A stretch of 64,000 bases of DNA from Candidatus Chloroploca mongolica (lineage in GTDB: Bacteria > Chloroflexota > Chloroflexia > Chloroflexales > Chloroflexaceae). Position 1 is the first letter of the stretch. Each line of letters opens with the position of its first letter. Below the pieces are notes generated by a model that saw only the letters and a program-made list of their open reading frames with translations, did no database searches and was not told the origin of the DNA. The position numbers and the translations under genes were made by a program. Shown here in pieces: positions 1 through 8,844 of the stretch. Location: NCBI RefSeq assembly GCF_004762035.2, contig NZ_SIJK02000006.1, positions 62,001 to 126,000 on the forward strand, written 5' to 3'.

Positions 1-14
1 ACTTTCAACACGCT

Positions 15-2777
15 TCACCTCATCATCACTGCACTCTCAGCGAAAGGCTTTGTGCCGGGGGCCGCTCCGTTACCCAAGGCCAGCAAGGGTACCGTTACGC
101 GCACCACCGTGCCATGACCAGGGGCACTCGCCACATGCAACTCACCACCGATCGCTTCGGCCCGTTCGCGCATGGTGATCAAGCCAAGCCCGGCCGAGGG
201 GGCAACGGTCAGAAAGCCGCGACCATTGTCGTTCACCTCGAGCAAGACACCGTGCGCTTCATCACTGCAGAGCACCACCGAAAGCAGCGAAGCCCCAGCG
301 TGGCGTAACGCATTATTCAAAGCCTCCTGCGCAATCGCATAGAGTTGCGGCTCAACCATCGAAGGCAGCAGGCGTTGGTAGCGATCTGCATCCAGACATA
401 CCTTGATCCCTGTTCGCTCTTCGACCGCCTCAAGGCGGAGCCGCAGCGCTTCGGCAAGCCCCTGCTGATCGAGTTGGGGCGAACGCAATTGATAGATCAG
501 CAGGCGCATCTCTTTGAGCGCTTGGAGCGAGATCTCCTCAATCTGGCGAAACCAGTTGGTAAGATCTTCGGTCGTAGCCTCGTGAACCGTCATCGTCCAG
601 GCACGAGCCAGCAACGTCATGCTGTAGAGCGACTGTGTAATCGAATCGTGCAGTTCACGCGCCAGGCGGCGCCGTTCTTCCTGTGCGGTACGTACCATCG
701 TATCTTGATAGAGGCGGGCATTTTCGATGGCACTACTCAGCATGCCCGCAATAATCTGGGCGAGTTCACGTTCGTTCGTGCCAAAAGTCGTGCGTTCTGG
801 AGGCGCATGGATGACAAAGAGTCCGAAGCCTCGTTTACGCGCAATCAACGGTTGCATAAGGTACGTACCTGTTGAGGGGGCTGTGCCATCATCAGGGCCA
901 AGCAGTAGCGCACATGCAGGTTCTGTCGTAACCGTGCCATTGAGACTTGCCAGAACCATCTGGGCAGGGGTGAGCGCATCCATCGGAACAACCTGACCAC
1001 TGCTGATTGCATCAGTATGACCAATGACCGCCAGTGCGACCAGGTTTTCAGTCTGCTCTTCACAGAGCCAGATAGCAATACGGTTCGCTTCAAAAAGTGG
1101 CAGCAACGCCCTTCCAACTGTGCGCAGGGCCATCGGCAGATCGGTCCAACTCATCAGCGACTGGGCAATCTGATTGAGGGCGGCCAGGCCATCGAGGCGC
1201 TGACGCAGCATGCGATTGGCTTCGAGGCGGCTCAAGAAGGCCCCGACCATCTCGGCCATCGCACTCAACAGGGCCAGTTCTTCGGGTTCGAGCGGTCGAT
1301 AGGGTCCTGCGAAGCCAAAGCCAACGAAACCCCAGGGACGCCCTTCGACGGTAATGAGGGTCGCGGCGATCCCAGCGATCTTGCGGCGTTGCCAGAAGGC
1401 ATGTTTCGGTGAACCAGGAATGAAGATCTTTTCCGCCGGGCCGCCAACAGGCTCACCTCTGAGCAGGCGCGCAAGAAAGACCGGATTGACTTCAGCGAGA
1501 GGGGTTCCATCATCGATTCGCATTGGATCGGGAGATTGAAAGAGTGCCCGATAGGCAGGCACGCCGTTGATCGGTTGCAGGATATAGAGGCCGATATGAT
1601 AGAGATCAGTGGCCTGACGAAACTCCTCGAAGACCCTCATCAGCAGCGCCTGATGCTGCATATCCTCGACATTGGCACGCAACAATTGACGGGCACAACG
1701 CGCAATGGCGAGTTGCACGCGCAACTGGTAGGCCAGGCGGCCTTCGGCCAGTTTGCGCGGGGTCATATCATAGGCAATGCCACCGACAGCCATCATCGCT
1801 CCGGTCGCATCATAGATGGGGAATTTGGTAACGTAGTAGGTATGCAGTGTGCCATCTTGCATATGTTCAATTTCACGTTCAATCGGTCGACCACGGGCGA
1901 TGGCCTCCTGTTCCTGGATCCGCCAGGGCAGCGCCCGTTCGCCAAAAAGATCGAGATCGCGCTTGCCTTCCAGTTCCTCCTGGCTCAGGTTCAGGGCCTG
2001 TTGGGTAAAGGCATTGGTCAACAGGTAATGCCCATCACTGCTTTTGACATAAACCGCTATAGGAGAATTGTCAATCAATGTCTGAAGCAGCGCCTGACTG
2101 CGACGCAGTTCTTCGGTGCGAGCTTCGACCAATAATTCAAGTTGGCTATTCAAGCGATCACGTTCGGCAAGGGCAGTTGCCGTTTCACGCAAGCTACGGG
2201 AGAGCCGGTTGATCAACCAGCCAATGGCATTGCCGATCAAGACCGCATAGGTAATCAAGGCAACTGTATTGACTAGCAACGCATCGGTGCTCACCACCCG
2301 AACACCAAGATCAGGGGCTACTGGCACGATGCCGACAGCCATTCCAACAAGGATGCCTGCTACCAGCGTCACCGCAAATACAGTGAAAGGGACAGCACGC
2401 CGTGGCTCAAGGAGAAGGCTGGCGAGAATGACGGTAAAGAGAAGGTGCAGGCGACCGATGCCGACCAACCCGTATTGGAACGTACTGATGATTGCCAAAC
2501 CCAACCCGATGCTCAAGAGCGTGTAGAGTTGGAGGCGATACCTATTCTCGGGTATGAACACCAGGACAAACAGTGCGATCAACAGGAGCGTTCTGATTCC
2601 CAGGGACACAAACTGTTGGGTTTCCCATCGCTCGACAAAATAGAGAAGATAGTGGAGGCCAAAGAAGACCAGGGCAACACGGATCAACACTTTGAGCAAG
2701 CGATCACGCCAGCGCTGCAACGCATCAGGCTGATCAGGTGTTATCGTCGAGGCACTCGTGGACTCTCCAGTGAACAT
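15..2777 (-). CDS. Membrane PAS/GAF sensor histidine kinase (NarL/DesK class)
   Basis: A 920-residue two-component sensor kinase. About six hydrophobic segments between residues 35 and 185 form an N-terminal membrane sensor; a helical linker (190-225) is followed by a PAS domain (about 228-345), two GAF-like domains (about 355-525 and 535-690) and a HisKA_3 dimerisation/phosphoacceptor domain. The phosphoacceptor is His710 in RRLARELHD. The C-terminal ATPase shows an N box (ALNNALRHA), a DNGRGF G1 box and a GLGL G2 box. This HisKA_3 layout is typical of kinases paired with NarL/LuxR-type regulators; none lies upstream, so a partner may lie beyond the left edge, in the direction of transcription. 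The ligand cannot be told from sequence. Confidence 0.93.
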   Translation of the reverse strand: MFTGESTSASTITPDQPDALQRWRDRLLKVLIRVALVFFGLHYLLYFVERWETQQFVSLGIRTLLLIALFVLVFIPENRYRLQLYTLLSIGLGLAIISTFQYGLVGIGRLHLLFTVILASLLLEPRRAVPFTVFAVTLVAGILVGMAVGIVPVAPDLGVRVVSTDALLVNTVALITYAVLIGNAIGWLINRLSRSLRETATALAERDRLNSQLELLVEARTEELRRSQALLQTLIDNSPIAVYVKSSDGHYLLTNAFTQQALNLSQEELEGKRDLDLFGERALPWRIQEQEAIARGRPIEREIEHMQDGTLHTYYVTKFPIYDATGAMMAVGGIAYDMTPRKLAEGRLAYQLRVQLAIARCARQLLRANVEDMQHQALLMRVFEEFRQATDLYHIGLYILQPINGVPAYRALFQSPDPMRIDDGTPLAEVNPVFLARLLRGEPVGGPAEKIFIPGSPKHAFWQRRKIAGIAATLITVEGRPWGFVGFGFAGPYRPLEPEELALLSAMAEMVGAFLSRLEANRMLRQRLDGLAALNQIAQSLMSWTDLPMALRTVGRALLPLFEANRIAIWLCEEQTENLVALAVIGHTDAISSGQVVPMDALTPAQMVLASLNGTVTTEPACALLLGPDDGTAPSTGTYLMQPLIARKRGFGLFVIHAPPERTTFGTNERELAQIIAGMLSSAIENARLYQDTMVRTAQEERRRLARELHDSITQSLYSMTLLARAWTMTVHEATTEDLTNWFRQIEEISLQALKEMRLLIYQLRSPQLDQQGLAEALRLRLEAVEERTGIKVCLDADRYQRLLPSMVEPQLYAIAQEALNNALRHAGASLLSVVLCSDEAHGVLLEVNDNGRGFLTVAPSAGLGLITMRERAEAIGGELHVASAPGHGTVVRVTVPLLALGNGAAPGTKPFAESAVMMR

Positions 2778-2858
2778 TTTGCTCTCGCCAAAGCTGACTA
2801 CTATCAGTCCAAGTATAACATCTGCCCAGGGGCATGTAAACGTGGAGTTGGCGGGGGC

Positions 2859-3785
2859 CTAGAGCAGCAACAGAAAAGCCCCAAACTGACACAAGGCGGT
2901 GCCAACAATCAGGCCAATGCTCCAGAAGCCGAGCGCATCCCAGGTGGCAGGTTTGTACCATGCCCCGCGGATCACCTGGAAGCCGAGCCACAGCGCAATC
3001 GGTGCCGTGATAAGCACCGCAAGCCCAACGGGCCATGGCAAGCCAGTGACAACGAGCAAGGGCAAACTCAGGTAGGCAAGGGCAAGCATTGCCAGATAGG
3101 GGCCACGCATACGATCCGGGCCAAGCCAGACGATCAGCGTATGCTTGCCTACGAGCCGGTCGCCTTCGGCATCGGGCACATTGACGGTTACCAGTTGCCC
3201 GAATTGCATCAGGCAGAGCGGGGCGGCCACAAGCAGAGGCAGCAGTTCGAGGTTGCCGCGTTGCACCACAAAACCAAGGAGCAACGTAGAACCAGGCACG
3301 GTCACGGCACCAAAGAACTCGCCGAGACGACGCCGATTCAACCAGAGTGGCGGGCTGCTGTAGCTCCACGCAAAAAAGGCCGCGACAAGAAAAACAACGA
3401 TGGTCAACCCTGGTGCAGGCGTTTGTGGGGCAAACCAGAGGATCAAGAGCAGACCGAGCACCGCGAAGACGAGCGACGCAATCAGGGCAACCTGCGGGGG
3501 AAGATGCCCCGCAGGCAAGACGCGGCTCCCCCCGGACCATTGAGTTGGATTGGGATTCGCCAGATCGGCATCAAAATCAAAGAAATCATTGCTGTAGTGC
3601 GCCATCAACTGGGCCGCGAGCATCGCCAACAGACTCCCGAGCGCCGTAACCCAGTTGAGCGCCGCCCCGGCATAGATCGCTGTCGCCGCCCCCAGGCTAT
3701 AAAAGAGCGCCCCACCGAGCAGGTGCAACGGGCGCCCCAGGGCAATAAGACTTGCCGTCTGCCTCCAGAGGGTGCGTGGCATCAT
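2859..3785 (-). CDS. menA: UbiA-family prenyltransferase, MenA-like (DHNA polyprenyltransferase)
   Basis: Integral membrane prenyltransferase of about 308 residues with roughly eight transmembrane helices. The first Asp-rich motif is NDFFDFDAD and the second is NVPDAEGD followed by KHTL, the pattern of 1,4-dihydroxy-2-naphthoate polyprenyltransferases that attach the isoprenoid tail of menaquinone. The ATG used here overlaps the TGA of the upstream prenyltransferase (TGATG), implying translational coupling; a GTG one codon earlier is also possible. It is the last gene of the acyl-CoA ligase/prenyltransferase/prenyltransferase unit. MenA is the best assignment, but other UbiA aromatic acceptors cannot be excluded. 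Confidence 0.8.
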   Translation of the reverse strand: MMPRTLWRQTASLIALGRPLHLLGGALFYSLGAATAIYAGAALNWVTALGSLLAMLAAQLMAHYSNDFFDFDADLANPNPTQWSGGSRVLPAGHLPPQVALIASLVFAVLGLLLILWFAPQTPAPGLTIVVFLVAAFFAWSYSSPPLWLNRRRLGEFFGAVTVPGSTLLLGFVVQRGNLELLPLLVAAPLCLMQFGQLVTVNVPDAEGDRLVGKHTLIVWLGPDRMRGPYLAMLALAYLSLPLLVVTGLPWPVGLAVLITAPIALWLGFQVIRGAWYKPATWDALGFWSIGLIVGTALCQFGAFLLLL

Positions 3786-4681
3786 CACAAGCTTACCCGA
3801 ATGAGTTCATAGATGCTTAAGACTACAAACTCAGCATAAAAGAGCGCCCATATCAACATATAAAAACGAGTAATATTCTGATTGTCACTCAAATCCACCC
3901 GTATACTGCCCCACCAGAAGATCGCACTCAACACGGCGTGGCTCAAGAGCAGAAAGAAGGGGGCCGCACCAGGCAACCAGAGGAGCGCAAGCAGCATCGG
4001 GATCGCATAACAGACCGTCAAAATCACCCGCCCGCTATTAAGTACTTGGCGTGGCCCGAGGCGGGTCGTAAAGGTCTCGATCTGGTGCAATTGGTCGCCC
4101 TCGCGGTCGGGCAGATCTTTGTAGATTGCAATAACGAGGGCAAAGCCAAAAAAGAAGAGCCCGAGCAGACTCAGCGTCACCACCGGGATTTGGCCACCAA
4201 AAACTTGATTGTAGTGCAGCGCAAGACCGAGGTTAGCGATCAAACCACGGGCCAGTGCAATGCTCAGTGCCGCAGGAATAGGAAAGCGCTTGAGGCGCAA
4301 CGGCGGCACCGAATAGATCGTCCCGATCGCCATGATGAGCGCAACCGTCACAAAGAGATAGGGGCCAGCAATCAGCGCTAGCACTAACCCGAGTGCGCCA
4401 GCGGCAAACGTAATGCGCCGCCCCTCTTGGGGCGAGAAGTCGCCCGCGGCTAGAGGCAAATGAGGCTTATTGATGCGATCAATGCTCACATCGGTCAACT
4501 GATTAAGCCCAACGACATAAAGATTCAAGGCAAGGCATGTGATCAACGCCAGACCAACCGGCCCCAGCGCCGCTGGCAGCGCCTGCAAACTCCCAACAAC
4601 GATCAGGAAAAGCGTGAAGACCTGTACACTCGTGGCAATAATCGTATGCGGTCGTGAAAAACGCAATAAAGTACGCAGCAT
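3785..4681 (-). CDS. UbiA-family prenyltransferase, homogentisate phytyltransferase-like
   Basis: A 298-residue polytopic prenyltransferase. The first motif, NQLTDVSIDRINKPHLPLA, and the second, KDLPDREGD followed by TFTTRLG, are the signatures of homogentisate phytyl/solanesyl transferases rather than of MenA or chlorophyll synthase. The reaction would be prenylation of an aromatic ring in the membrane. The frame extends upstream to a TTG at 4726, but MLRTLLRFSRPHT is where this family normally starts, so I place the start at 4681; an AAGGAGG at about 4715-4721 is oddly far from it. The gene overlaps the following menA-like gene and lies just below the acyl-CoA ligase. In a phototroph a tocopherol- or quinone-like product is likely; the actual acceptor is inference. 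Confidence 0.78.
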   Translation of the reverse strand: MLRTLLRFSRPHTIIATSVQVFTLFLIVVGSLQALPAALGPVGLALITCLALNLYVVGLNQLTDVSIDRINKPHLPLAAGDFSPQEGRRITFAAGALGLVLALIAGPYLFVTVALIMAIGTIYSVPPLRLKRFPIPAALSIALARGLIANLGLALHYNQVFGGQIPVVTLSLLGLFFFGFALVIAIYKDLPDREGDQLHQIETFTTRLGPRQVLNSGRVILTVCYAIPMLLALLWLPGAAPFFLLLSHAVLSAIFWWGSIRVDLSDNQNITRFYMLIWALFYAEFVVLSIYELIRVSL

Positions 4682-4722
4682 ATCGGTTCCACAGAGGAGC
4701 CAGGCCCCTCCGCACCTCCTTA

Positions 4723-6471
4723 TCAAGGGTTACCAGGCTCACCAGTATCATGCACAACGGTTTGCTGCTTCATATGTTCTTCTTCGATCAGCAACCGTCG
4801 GAGCACCTTGCCCACAATCGTCCTGGGCAAATCATCGCGGAACTCGATCTCGCGCGGCACTTTGTAATGCGCAAGGTGCAACGCGCAAAACGCACGGATC
4901 TCTTCAGCAGTAGGATGGGTATCGGGCCTGGGCACAATGAACGCCTTGACCGTATCGTCGCCGCGCGCACGATGCGGAATGCCAGCAACTACCGCCTCCA
5001 TCACACTCGGATGCATATAGAGCACCTCTTCGACATCACGGGGCAGCACCTTAAACCCCGAGGCAATCATCATATCTTTCTTGCGATCAACGATATAAAA
5101 ATAGCCTTCGGGGTCAGCTTTGCAAATATCACCAGTATGGAGCCACCCCTCGGCATCGATCGTCTCAGCGGTCTCTTCTGGGCGTTGCCAATAGCCCCGC
5201 ATCACCTGCGGGCCACGCACGCACAACTCGCCTTGGGCCTGGTCATCAAAAGGCAAATTGGCACCAGTTTCAAGATCAACCAGCCGCGCATCAGTATCGG
5301 GAAAAGGCACGCCAATGCTGCCCACCTTGCGACGGCCGTGGACAGGATTGCCGTGGGTCAACGGGGAAGCCTCGGAAAGACCATAGCCCTCAACCAGGCG
5401 TCCGCCAGTCAGCGTCTCGAAACGCTCTTGCACCTGCACAGGCAACGGTGCCGAGCCACTGACACAGACGCGCACCGAGCGCAGATCATACGAGGCAATA
5501 TCTTTATGGTTAATGATACCAATATACATGGCCGGCACACCCGGAAAGATCGTGCAACGCTCGGTCGCAATAATCCGCATCACATTCTCAATTGGCCGTG
5601 GATTCGGCACCGTCACCAACTCAGCGCCCAGACGCACCCCATACAACATCGCCGTCGTCATGCCATAGACGTGAAAGAACGGAATCGCCGCAAGCAACTT
5701 CTCGCGCCCCGGCTGCCCATCAACAACCCACGCATCAACCTGGGTCACATTGGCAATAAGATTCTTATGCGAAAGCATCGCGGCCTTGGGAAGACCCGTG
5801 GTGCCGCCGGTATACTGGAACAGCGCAACTTCATCAGGATCGATATTCACCTTGGGTGGAGTCGGCGGATAGCGGAGTAAGTCACTGAAAAAGAAGATAT
5901 CCTTTTCAGGACGCACTTCTACCCATTCTGCCGAGCGCTGCTGACTCCGCTTGACCAGCAAGCGCGAAGGGAACGTGAGGGTATCAAAGACATGCGCAAC
6001 AATAACGCGCTTGACTGATGTTTCAGGACGAATTTCGCGTAGGCGCGGCCAGAAGAGGTTGAGCAAGACAATCGTTTCGGCGTCTGCATCAGCGAGTTGA
6101 TGTTGCAACTCACGGCTGGTATAGACTGGATTGATATTGACTACCACCGCCCCGATACGCATCGCGGCAAAAAAGGCGATCAGGTAGTGCGGTGAATTGG
6201 GCAGCATAAGCCCAACCCGCTCGCCCTTGCGCACACCCAGTTGATACAAGGCTGTCGCCATACGGTCGACCAGGGTGTCGAGTTCCTTGTAGCTGAGCTT
6301 GCCGCCAACCGTAAAACGCCCTCCCAACATATATTTGAGGACGAAATTGGTCGCAGTATGCTCAGGATAAAGGCGAGCTGTCTCACGAAGCAGATCGCTC
6401 AAGGTTTGTTGCGGATAGGTGAGGGTTGGCGCAACACCCTGCTCATACGACGCCAGCCATGGTTTTTCCAT
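4723..6471 (-). CDS. Long-chain fatty-acid--CoA ligase (AMP-forming)
   Basis: ANL-superfamily adenylate-forming enzyme of 582 residues that activates a fatty acid to acyl-AMP and then acyl-CoA. The P-loop is YTGGTTGLPKAAMLSHKN; the A5 motif is GYGLSEASP; the A7 and A8 regions contain GWLHTGD and VDRKKDMMIASGFKV; the catalytic Lys near the C-terminus is in GKVLRR. The open frame extends to 6591, but the start at 6471 (MEKPWLASYE) is preceded by AAGGAGAT at ideal spacing and fits the family. It heads a minus-strand unit with two prenyltransferases and is divergent from the phosphatase gene at 6566. Confidence 0.93.
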   Translation of the reverse strand: MEKPWLASYEQGVAPTLTYPQQTLSDLLRETARLYPEHTATNFVLKYMLGGRFTVGGKLSYKELDTLVDRMATALYQLGVRKGERVGLMLPNSPHYLIAFFAAMRIGAVVVNINPVYTSRELQHQLADADAETIVLLNLFWPRLREIRPETSVKRVIVAHVFDTLTFPSRLLVKRSQQRSAEWVEVRPEKDIFFFSDLLRYPPTPPKVNIDPDEVALFQYTGGTTGLPKAAMLSHKNLIANVTQVDAWVVDGQPGREKLLAAIPFFHVYGMTTAMLYGVRLGAELVTVPNPRPIENVMRIIATERCTIFPGVPAMYIGIINHKDIASYDLRSVRVCVSGSAPLPVQVQERFETLTGGRLVEGYGLSEASPLTHGNPVHGRRKVGSIGVPFPDTDARLVDLETGANLPFDDQAQGELCVRGPQVMRGYWQRPEETAETIDAEGWLHTGDICKADPEGYFYIVDRKKDMMIASGFKVLPRDVEEVLYMHPSVMEAVVAGIPHRARGDDTVKAFIVPRPDTHPTAEEIRAFCALHLAHYKVPREIEFRDDLPRTIVGKVLRRLLIEEEHMKQQTVVHDTGEPGNP

Positions 6472-6554
6472 TGTAGTGTAGATCTCCTTAGATGAACAGC
6501 TCCAGGTGCCACATGCTGCATCTATTCCAGTATACCACTGCAACAAAAGCACGG

Positions 6555-6560
6555 TATACT
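6555..6560 (+). promoter_or_regulatory. Candidate -10 box for a leaderless phosphatase transcript
   Basis: TATACT lies only five bases before the ATG at 6566, so transcription would begin at or next to the start codon. No Shine-Dalgarno sequence is present between them, consistent with leaderless translation. No clear -35 is visible. Confidence 0.45.
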
Positions 6561-6565
6561 GCATC

Positions 6566-7081
6566 ATGATGAAAGATCTTCCCCACGACAACAGTTACCG
6601 GGTTGCGCCCAATTTCATTGCGGGTGAGTATCCAGGCGCGGCGGTGCCGGATCTGGCGCAACGGCGCATTGCCTTGCACCTCGATGCCGGCATTACGTCG
6701 TTCCTTGATCTCACCGAGGTCGACGCGCTTGTGCCATACGAGGCGCTGCTCGCCACCGAGGCTCAGTTCCGCCAGATGACCGTGCGCTACCGGCGTATGT
6801 CGATTGATGATGGCAGCATTCCGCAGTCGCGGGCCGTGATGGAGGCGATCCTGGACTACCTTGATGGCGAAATCGCCGCCGGGCAGACGGTCTACCTTCA
6901 CTGCTGGGGCGGCATCGGGCGAACAGGCACCGTGGTTGGTTGCTGGCTGGTACGCCGCGGCATGCGCGGTGAAGATGCGCTGGCAACGCTTGCCCGTCAC
7001 TGGCAAGGGGTCGCCAAACGCATCTACCATCCGCACAGCCCCGAGACCCAACAGCAACGAGACTATATTTTGAGGTGGTAA
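6566..7081 (+). CDS. Dual-specificity/tyrosine protein phosphatase-like protein
   Basis: A cytoplasmic Cys-based phosphatase of about 171 residues. The active-site loop HCWGGIGRTG has the CX5R signature (catalytic Cys, phosphate-binding Arg), and an upstream SIDDGSIP segment could supply the general acid Asp. The size matches small cyanobacterial and Chloroflexi DSP-like phosphatases. Two adjacent ATG codons (6566 and 6569) follow a TATACT box, suggesting a leaderless mRNA. The substrate is unknown. It converges on the antiporter/rhodanese gene, whose readthrough frame would end only three bases after this stop codon. Confidence 0.85.
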   Translation: MMKDLPHDNSYRVAPNFIAGEYPGAAVPDLAQRRIALHLDAGITSFLDLTEVDALVPYEALLATEAQFRQMTVRYRRMSIDDGSIPQSRAVMEAILDYLDGEIAAGQTVYLHCWGGIGRTGTVVGCWLVRRGMRGEDALATLARHWQGVAKRIYHPHSPETQQQRDYILRW

Positions 7082-7084
7082 GGC

Positions 7085-7222
7085 TCACTCTTCAATGCGC
7101 GGCATCAAGGGCAAATCGGCATCAACCCAGGCTTGCCAACCGCCGACGAGGGCACGGGCACGGGGCCAGCCTGCTTTATGCAATTCTCGCGCCACCCGGG
7201 CGCTTGTCTCTTCGCTCCCTCA
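7085..7222 (-). other. C-terminal half of a rhodanese domain beyond an in-frame TGA (possible Sec codon)
   Basis: The frame of the antiporter gene continues through TGA (7220-7222) for 44 more codons to a TGA at 7085-7087. The continuation is unmistakably rhodanese: GSEETSARVARELHKAGW, then GGWQAW, then a short tail. The TGA falls in the active-site loop (Y-C-T-TGA-G-S-E), where related fused rhodaneses commonly have Cys (YC-x-CP-x-E). Downstream, GCGCC/GGCGC pairs around loop CGGGT (7189-7203), with 16 bases between the TGA and the stem. The result is either a selenocysteine codon, a recent TGC/TGT-to-TGA nonsense mutation, or a sequence error. Confidence 0.7.
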
Positions 7223-8737
7223 GGTGCAGTAGGCAACGACCCACGCCTCGCTCGGCACCCCAAAGGCTTTGAGGGCCGCAACGGCGCGATCGGGTGGCAC
7301 ACGCAGCGCACCATCGGCCATCGTTTCCGTCGCCCGATAACTGCGCTCGGTACGCACATCAATCAGCACCACTGGCTCGCCACGCGACCGGTGCAGACGC
7401 ATCTGCTCCAGGTTCATCCGTTCCGGCAGACCTGGCGCAGGCATCAGCGGAATCGCTTCGACCTGGCCCGCGGTGGGCATCAGTGGGATGAACTCACCCT
7501 CGGTTAGGCGCTGCTGGGGAGCAAGCACCGGCGCTGGCGCACTAGACGGGGTGCGCCGCCGACGCCGCAGCAGCGGCCAGCCGCCCTGCAGGGCCACTGA
7601 CACAAGGACAACCAGGCTCGCCAGGGCGACCACTCGTTCGCCATCGGGGAGGTCGCCAAAGACGGCGATCAGCGCCAGCAGCAGCACCCCGAGGCCACGC
7701 GGCCCGTACCACCCCAGGGTCAGGCGCTCGCGGAGGGTCAACCCGACCGCGCCGAGGGCCACGGCAAAGATCGGCAGACGCACCAGCAGCACGATCGCCA
7801 CAAAGAGCAACGCCGCCGGCCCGATTACCCCGATACCACTCCAGATCGGCGATGTACCGAGCAACACATAGGTAAAAAGCAGCGCCATCTCGGCGGTAAC
7901 CTGCCCATACTCAAGAAAGCAATCGCAGAGTTCAACGTCAAGCGACGAGACCACAAGGCCAGCGGCGAAGGCCGCGAGAAAGCCGCTGCCACCGAGGGCT
8001 TCAGCGGCGGCAAAGGCAGTCAGCGCCACGCCGATCACATAGAGCGACTCGTACTCGCGGCGCACCCCAAAGCGGTCACGCACCAAAACAAGCAAACGCA
8101 CCGAGGCCACGCCAACAAAGATCCCGGCCAGCGGCCCAAGCAAAAAGAGGCTGACCAGCAGACTCACGAGCGTCCCTGCGGGCGGCGTTCCTCCGGCGAC
8201 CCCAAACGCCAGCGCAATCATCACAATCGGCAAGAGCAGCACATCATTCATTCCGCTCTCGAGGCGCAGCGCAAGGTGCATCCTGGGTGGCATGCCGCTG
8301 CCCTGAAGCATGCCGCGCAAGACGACCGGATCGGTCGAAGCCACCGCAGCACCGAGAATGATGGCGGCAACGAGCGGGAGATCAAGCAACCACCAGGCTG
8401 CGCCGGCAAGGCCAAAAGCCGCTACCAGCGTCCCGGGGCCAAGAATCAATGCAGCGAGCGTCTTATTGCGACGCACCTCACCAAGATCGAGCGTCATCGC
8501 ATCGGTAAAGAGCACCAGCACCAGGCTGAGCGTCGAGACAACGCGCAAAAAGGGATCATCAAGGGTCATATTGACCAGGCCCAGCCCAAACGGCCCGAGC
8601 ACGAGGCCCAGCAGGAGAAACACCGCTAGCCCCGGCAAACCGGTACGCTCGGCAGGCCCTGCCATCAGTGCGCCGCCAATGATCACCGCGCCAATCAACC
8701 CGAACATCGCGATCAGTGTCTGCGTGTCAAAGATCAT
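7220..8737 (-). CDS. CPA1-type cation/proton antiporter with truncated C-terminal rhodanese domain
   Basis: A Na+/H+ exchanger-type membrane protein, 505 residues as read. Twelve or so transmembrane helices occupy residues 5-390, with the STDPVV signature near residue 140 and a LESGMND motif near residue 165, both characteristic of the NhaP/CPA1 group. A cytoplasmic linker follows, then a rhodanese-like domain from about residue 450 (VVLIDVRTERSY, VVAYCT). The frame stops at TGA in the active-site loop, although the rest of the rhodanese domain is intact downstream (7085-7219). Full-length readthrough would give 550 residues. The start ATG lies only 17 bases past a 27-bp hairpin (8755-8811). 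A link between ion flux and sulfur/selenium chemistry is inference. Confidence 0.88.
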   Translation of the reverse strand: MIFDTQTLIAMFGLIGAVIIGGALMAGPAERTGLPGLAVFLLLGLVLGPFGLGLVNMTLDDPFLRVVSTLSLVLVLFTDAMTLDLGEVRRNKTLAALILGPGTLVAAFGLAGAAWWLLDLPLVAAIILGAAVASTDPVVLRGMLQGSGMPPRMHLALRLESGMNDVLLLPIVMIALAFGVAGGTPPAGTLVSLLVSLFLLGPLAGIFVGVASVRLLVLVRDRFGVRREYESLYVIGVALTAFAAAEALGGSGFLAAFAAGLVVSSLDVELCDCFLEYGQVTAEMALLFTYVLLGTSPIWSGIGVIGPAALLFVAIVLLVRLPIFAVALGAVGLTLRERLTLGWYGPRGLGVLLLALIAVFGDLPDGERVVALASLVVLVSVALQGGWPLLRRRRRTPSSAPAPVLAPQQRLTEGEFIPLMPTAGQVEAIPLMPAPGLPERMNLEQMRLHRSRGEPVVLIDVRTERSYRATETMADGALRVPPDRAVAALKAFGVPSEAWVVAYCT

Positions 8738-8754
8738 ATGTTTTTGTGGTTCCT

Positions 8755-8811
8755 AGGTTACTGCTCGTGAAAGCTGCCAGCAAAGCTGGCAGCTTTCACG
8801 AGCAGTAACCT
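8755..8811. terminator. 27-bp perfect hairpin with AAA triloop
   Basis: Perfect inverted repeat, arms 8755-8781 and 8785-8811, core CAGC-AAA-GCTG. It lies after the PanE-like gene and just before the antiporter start, both minus strand. It is the clearest example of the hairpin family found across the window; it would terminate panE transcription or fold in the antiporter leader. There is no downstream U-tract. Confidence 0.75.
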
Positions 8812-8844
8812 GTTTCCTGGCGCAACAGGCCCTCTTTCTCCGCA

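Noticed and set aside
2445-3812. 455-codon plus-strand frame across the kinase and menA-like region
   Set aside because: It is antisense to two clear genes, with a highly charged, Gln-rich translation matching no family.
3785-4681. Bacteriochlorophyll synthase (bchG) for the second prenyltransferase
   Set aside because: The NQLTDVSIDRINKP and DLPDREGD motifs match homogentisate prenyltransferases better than the NDYFDREVDAINEP-type motif of BchG.
4653-5880. 408-codon plus-strand frame opposite the acyl-CoA ligase
   Set aside because: It is antisense to a strongly supported gene; the His/Arg-rich translation is compositional.
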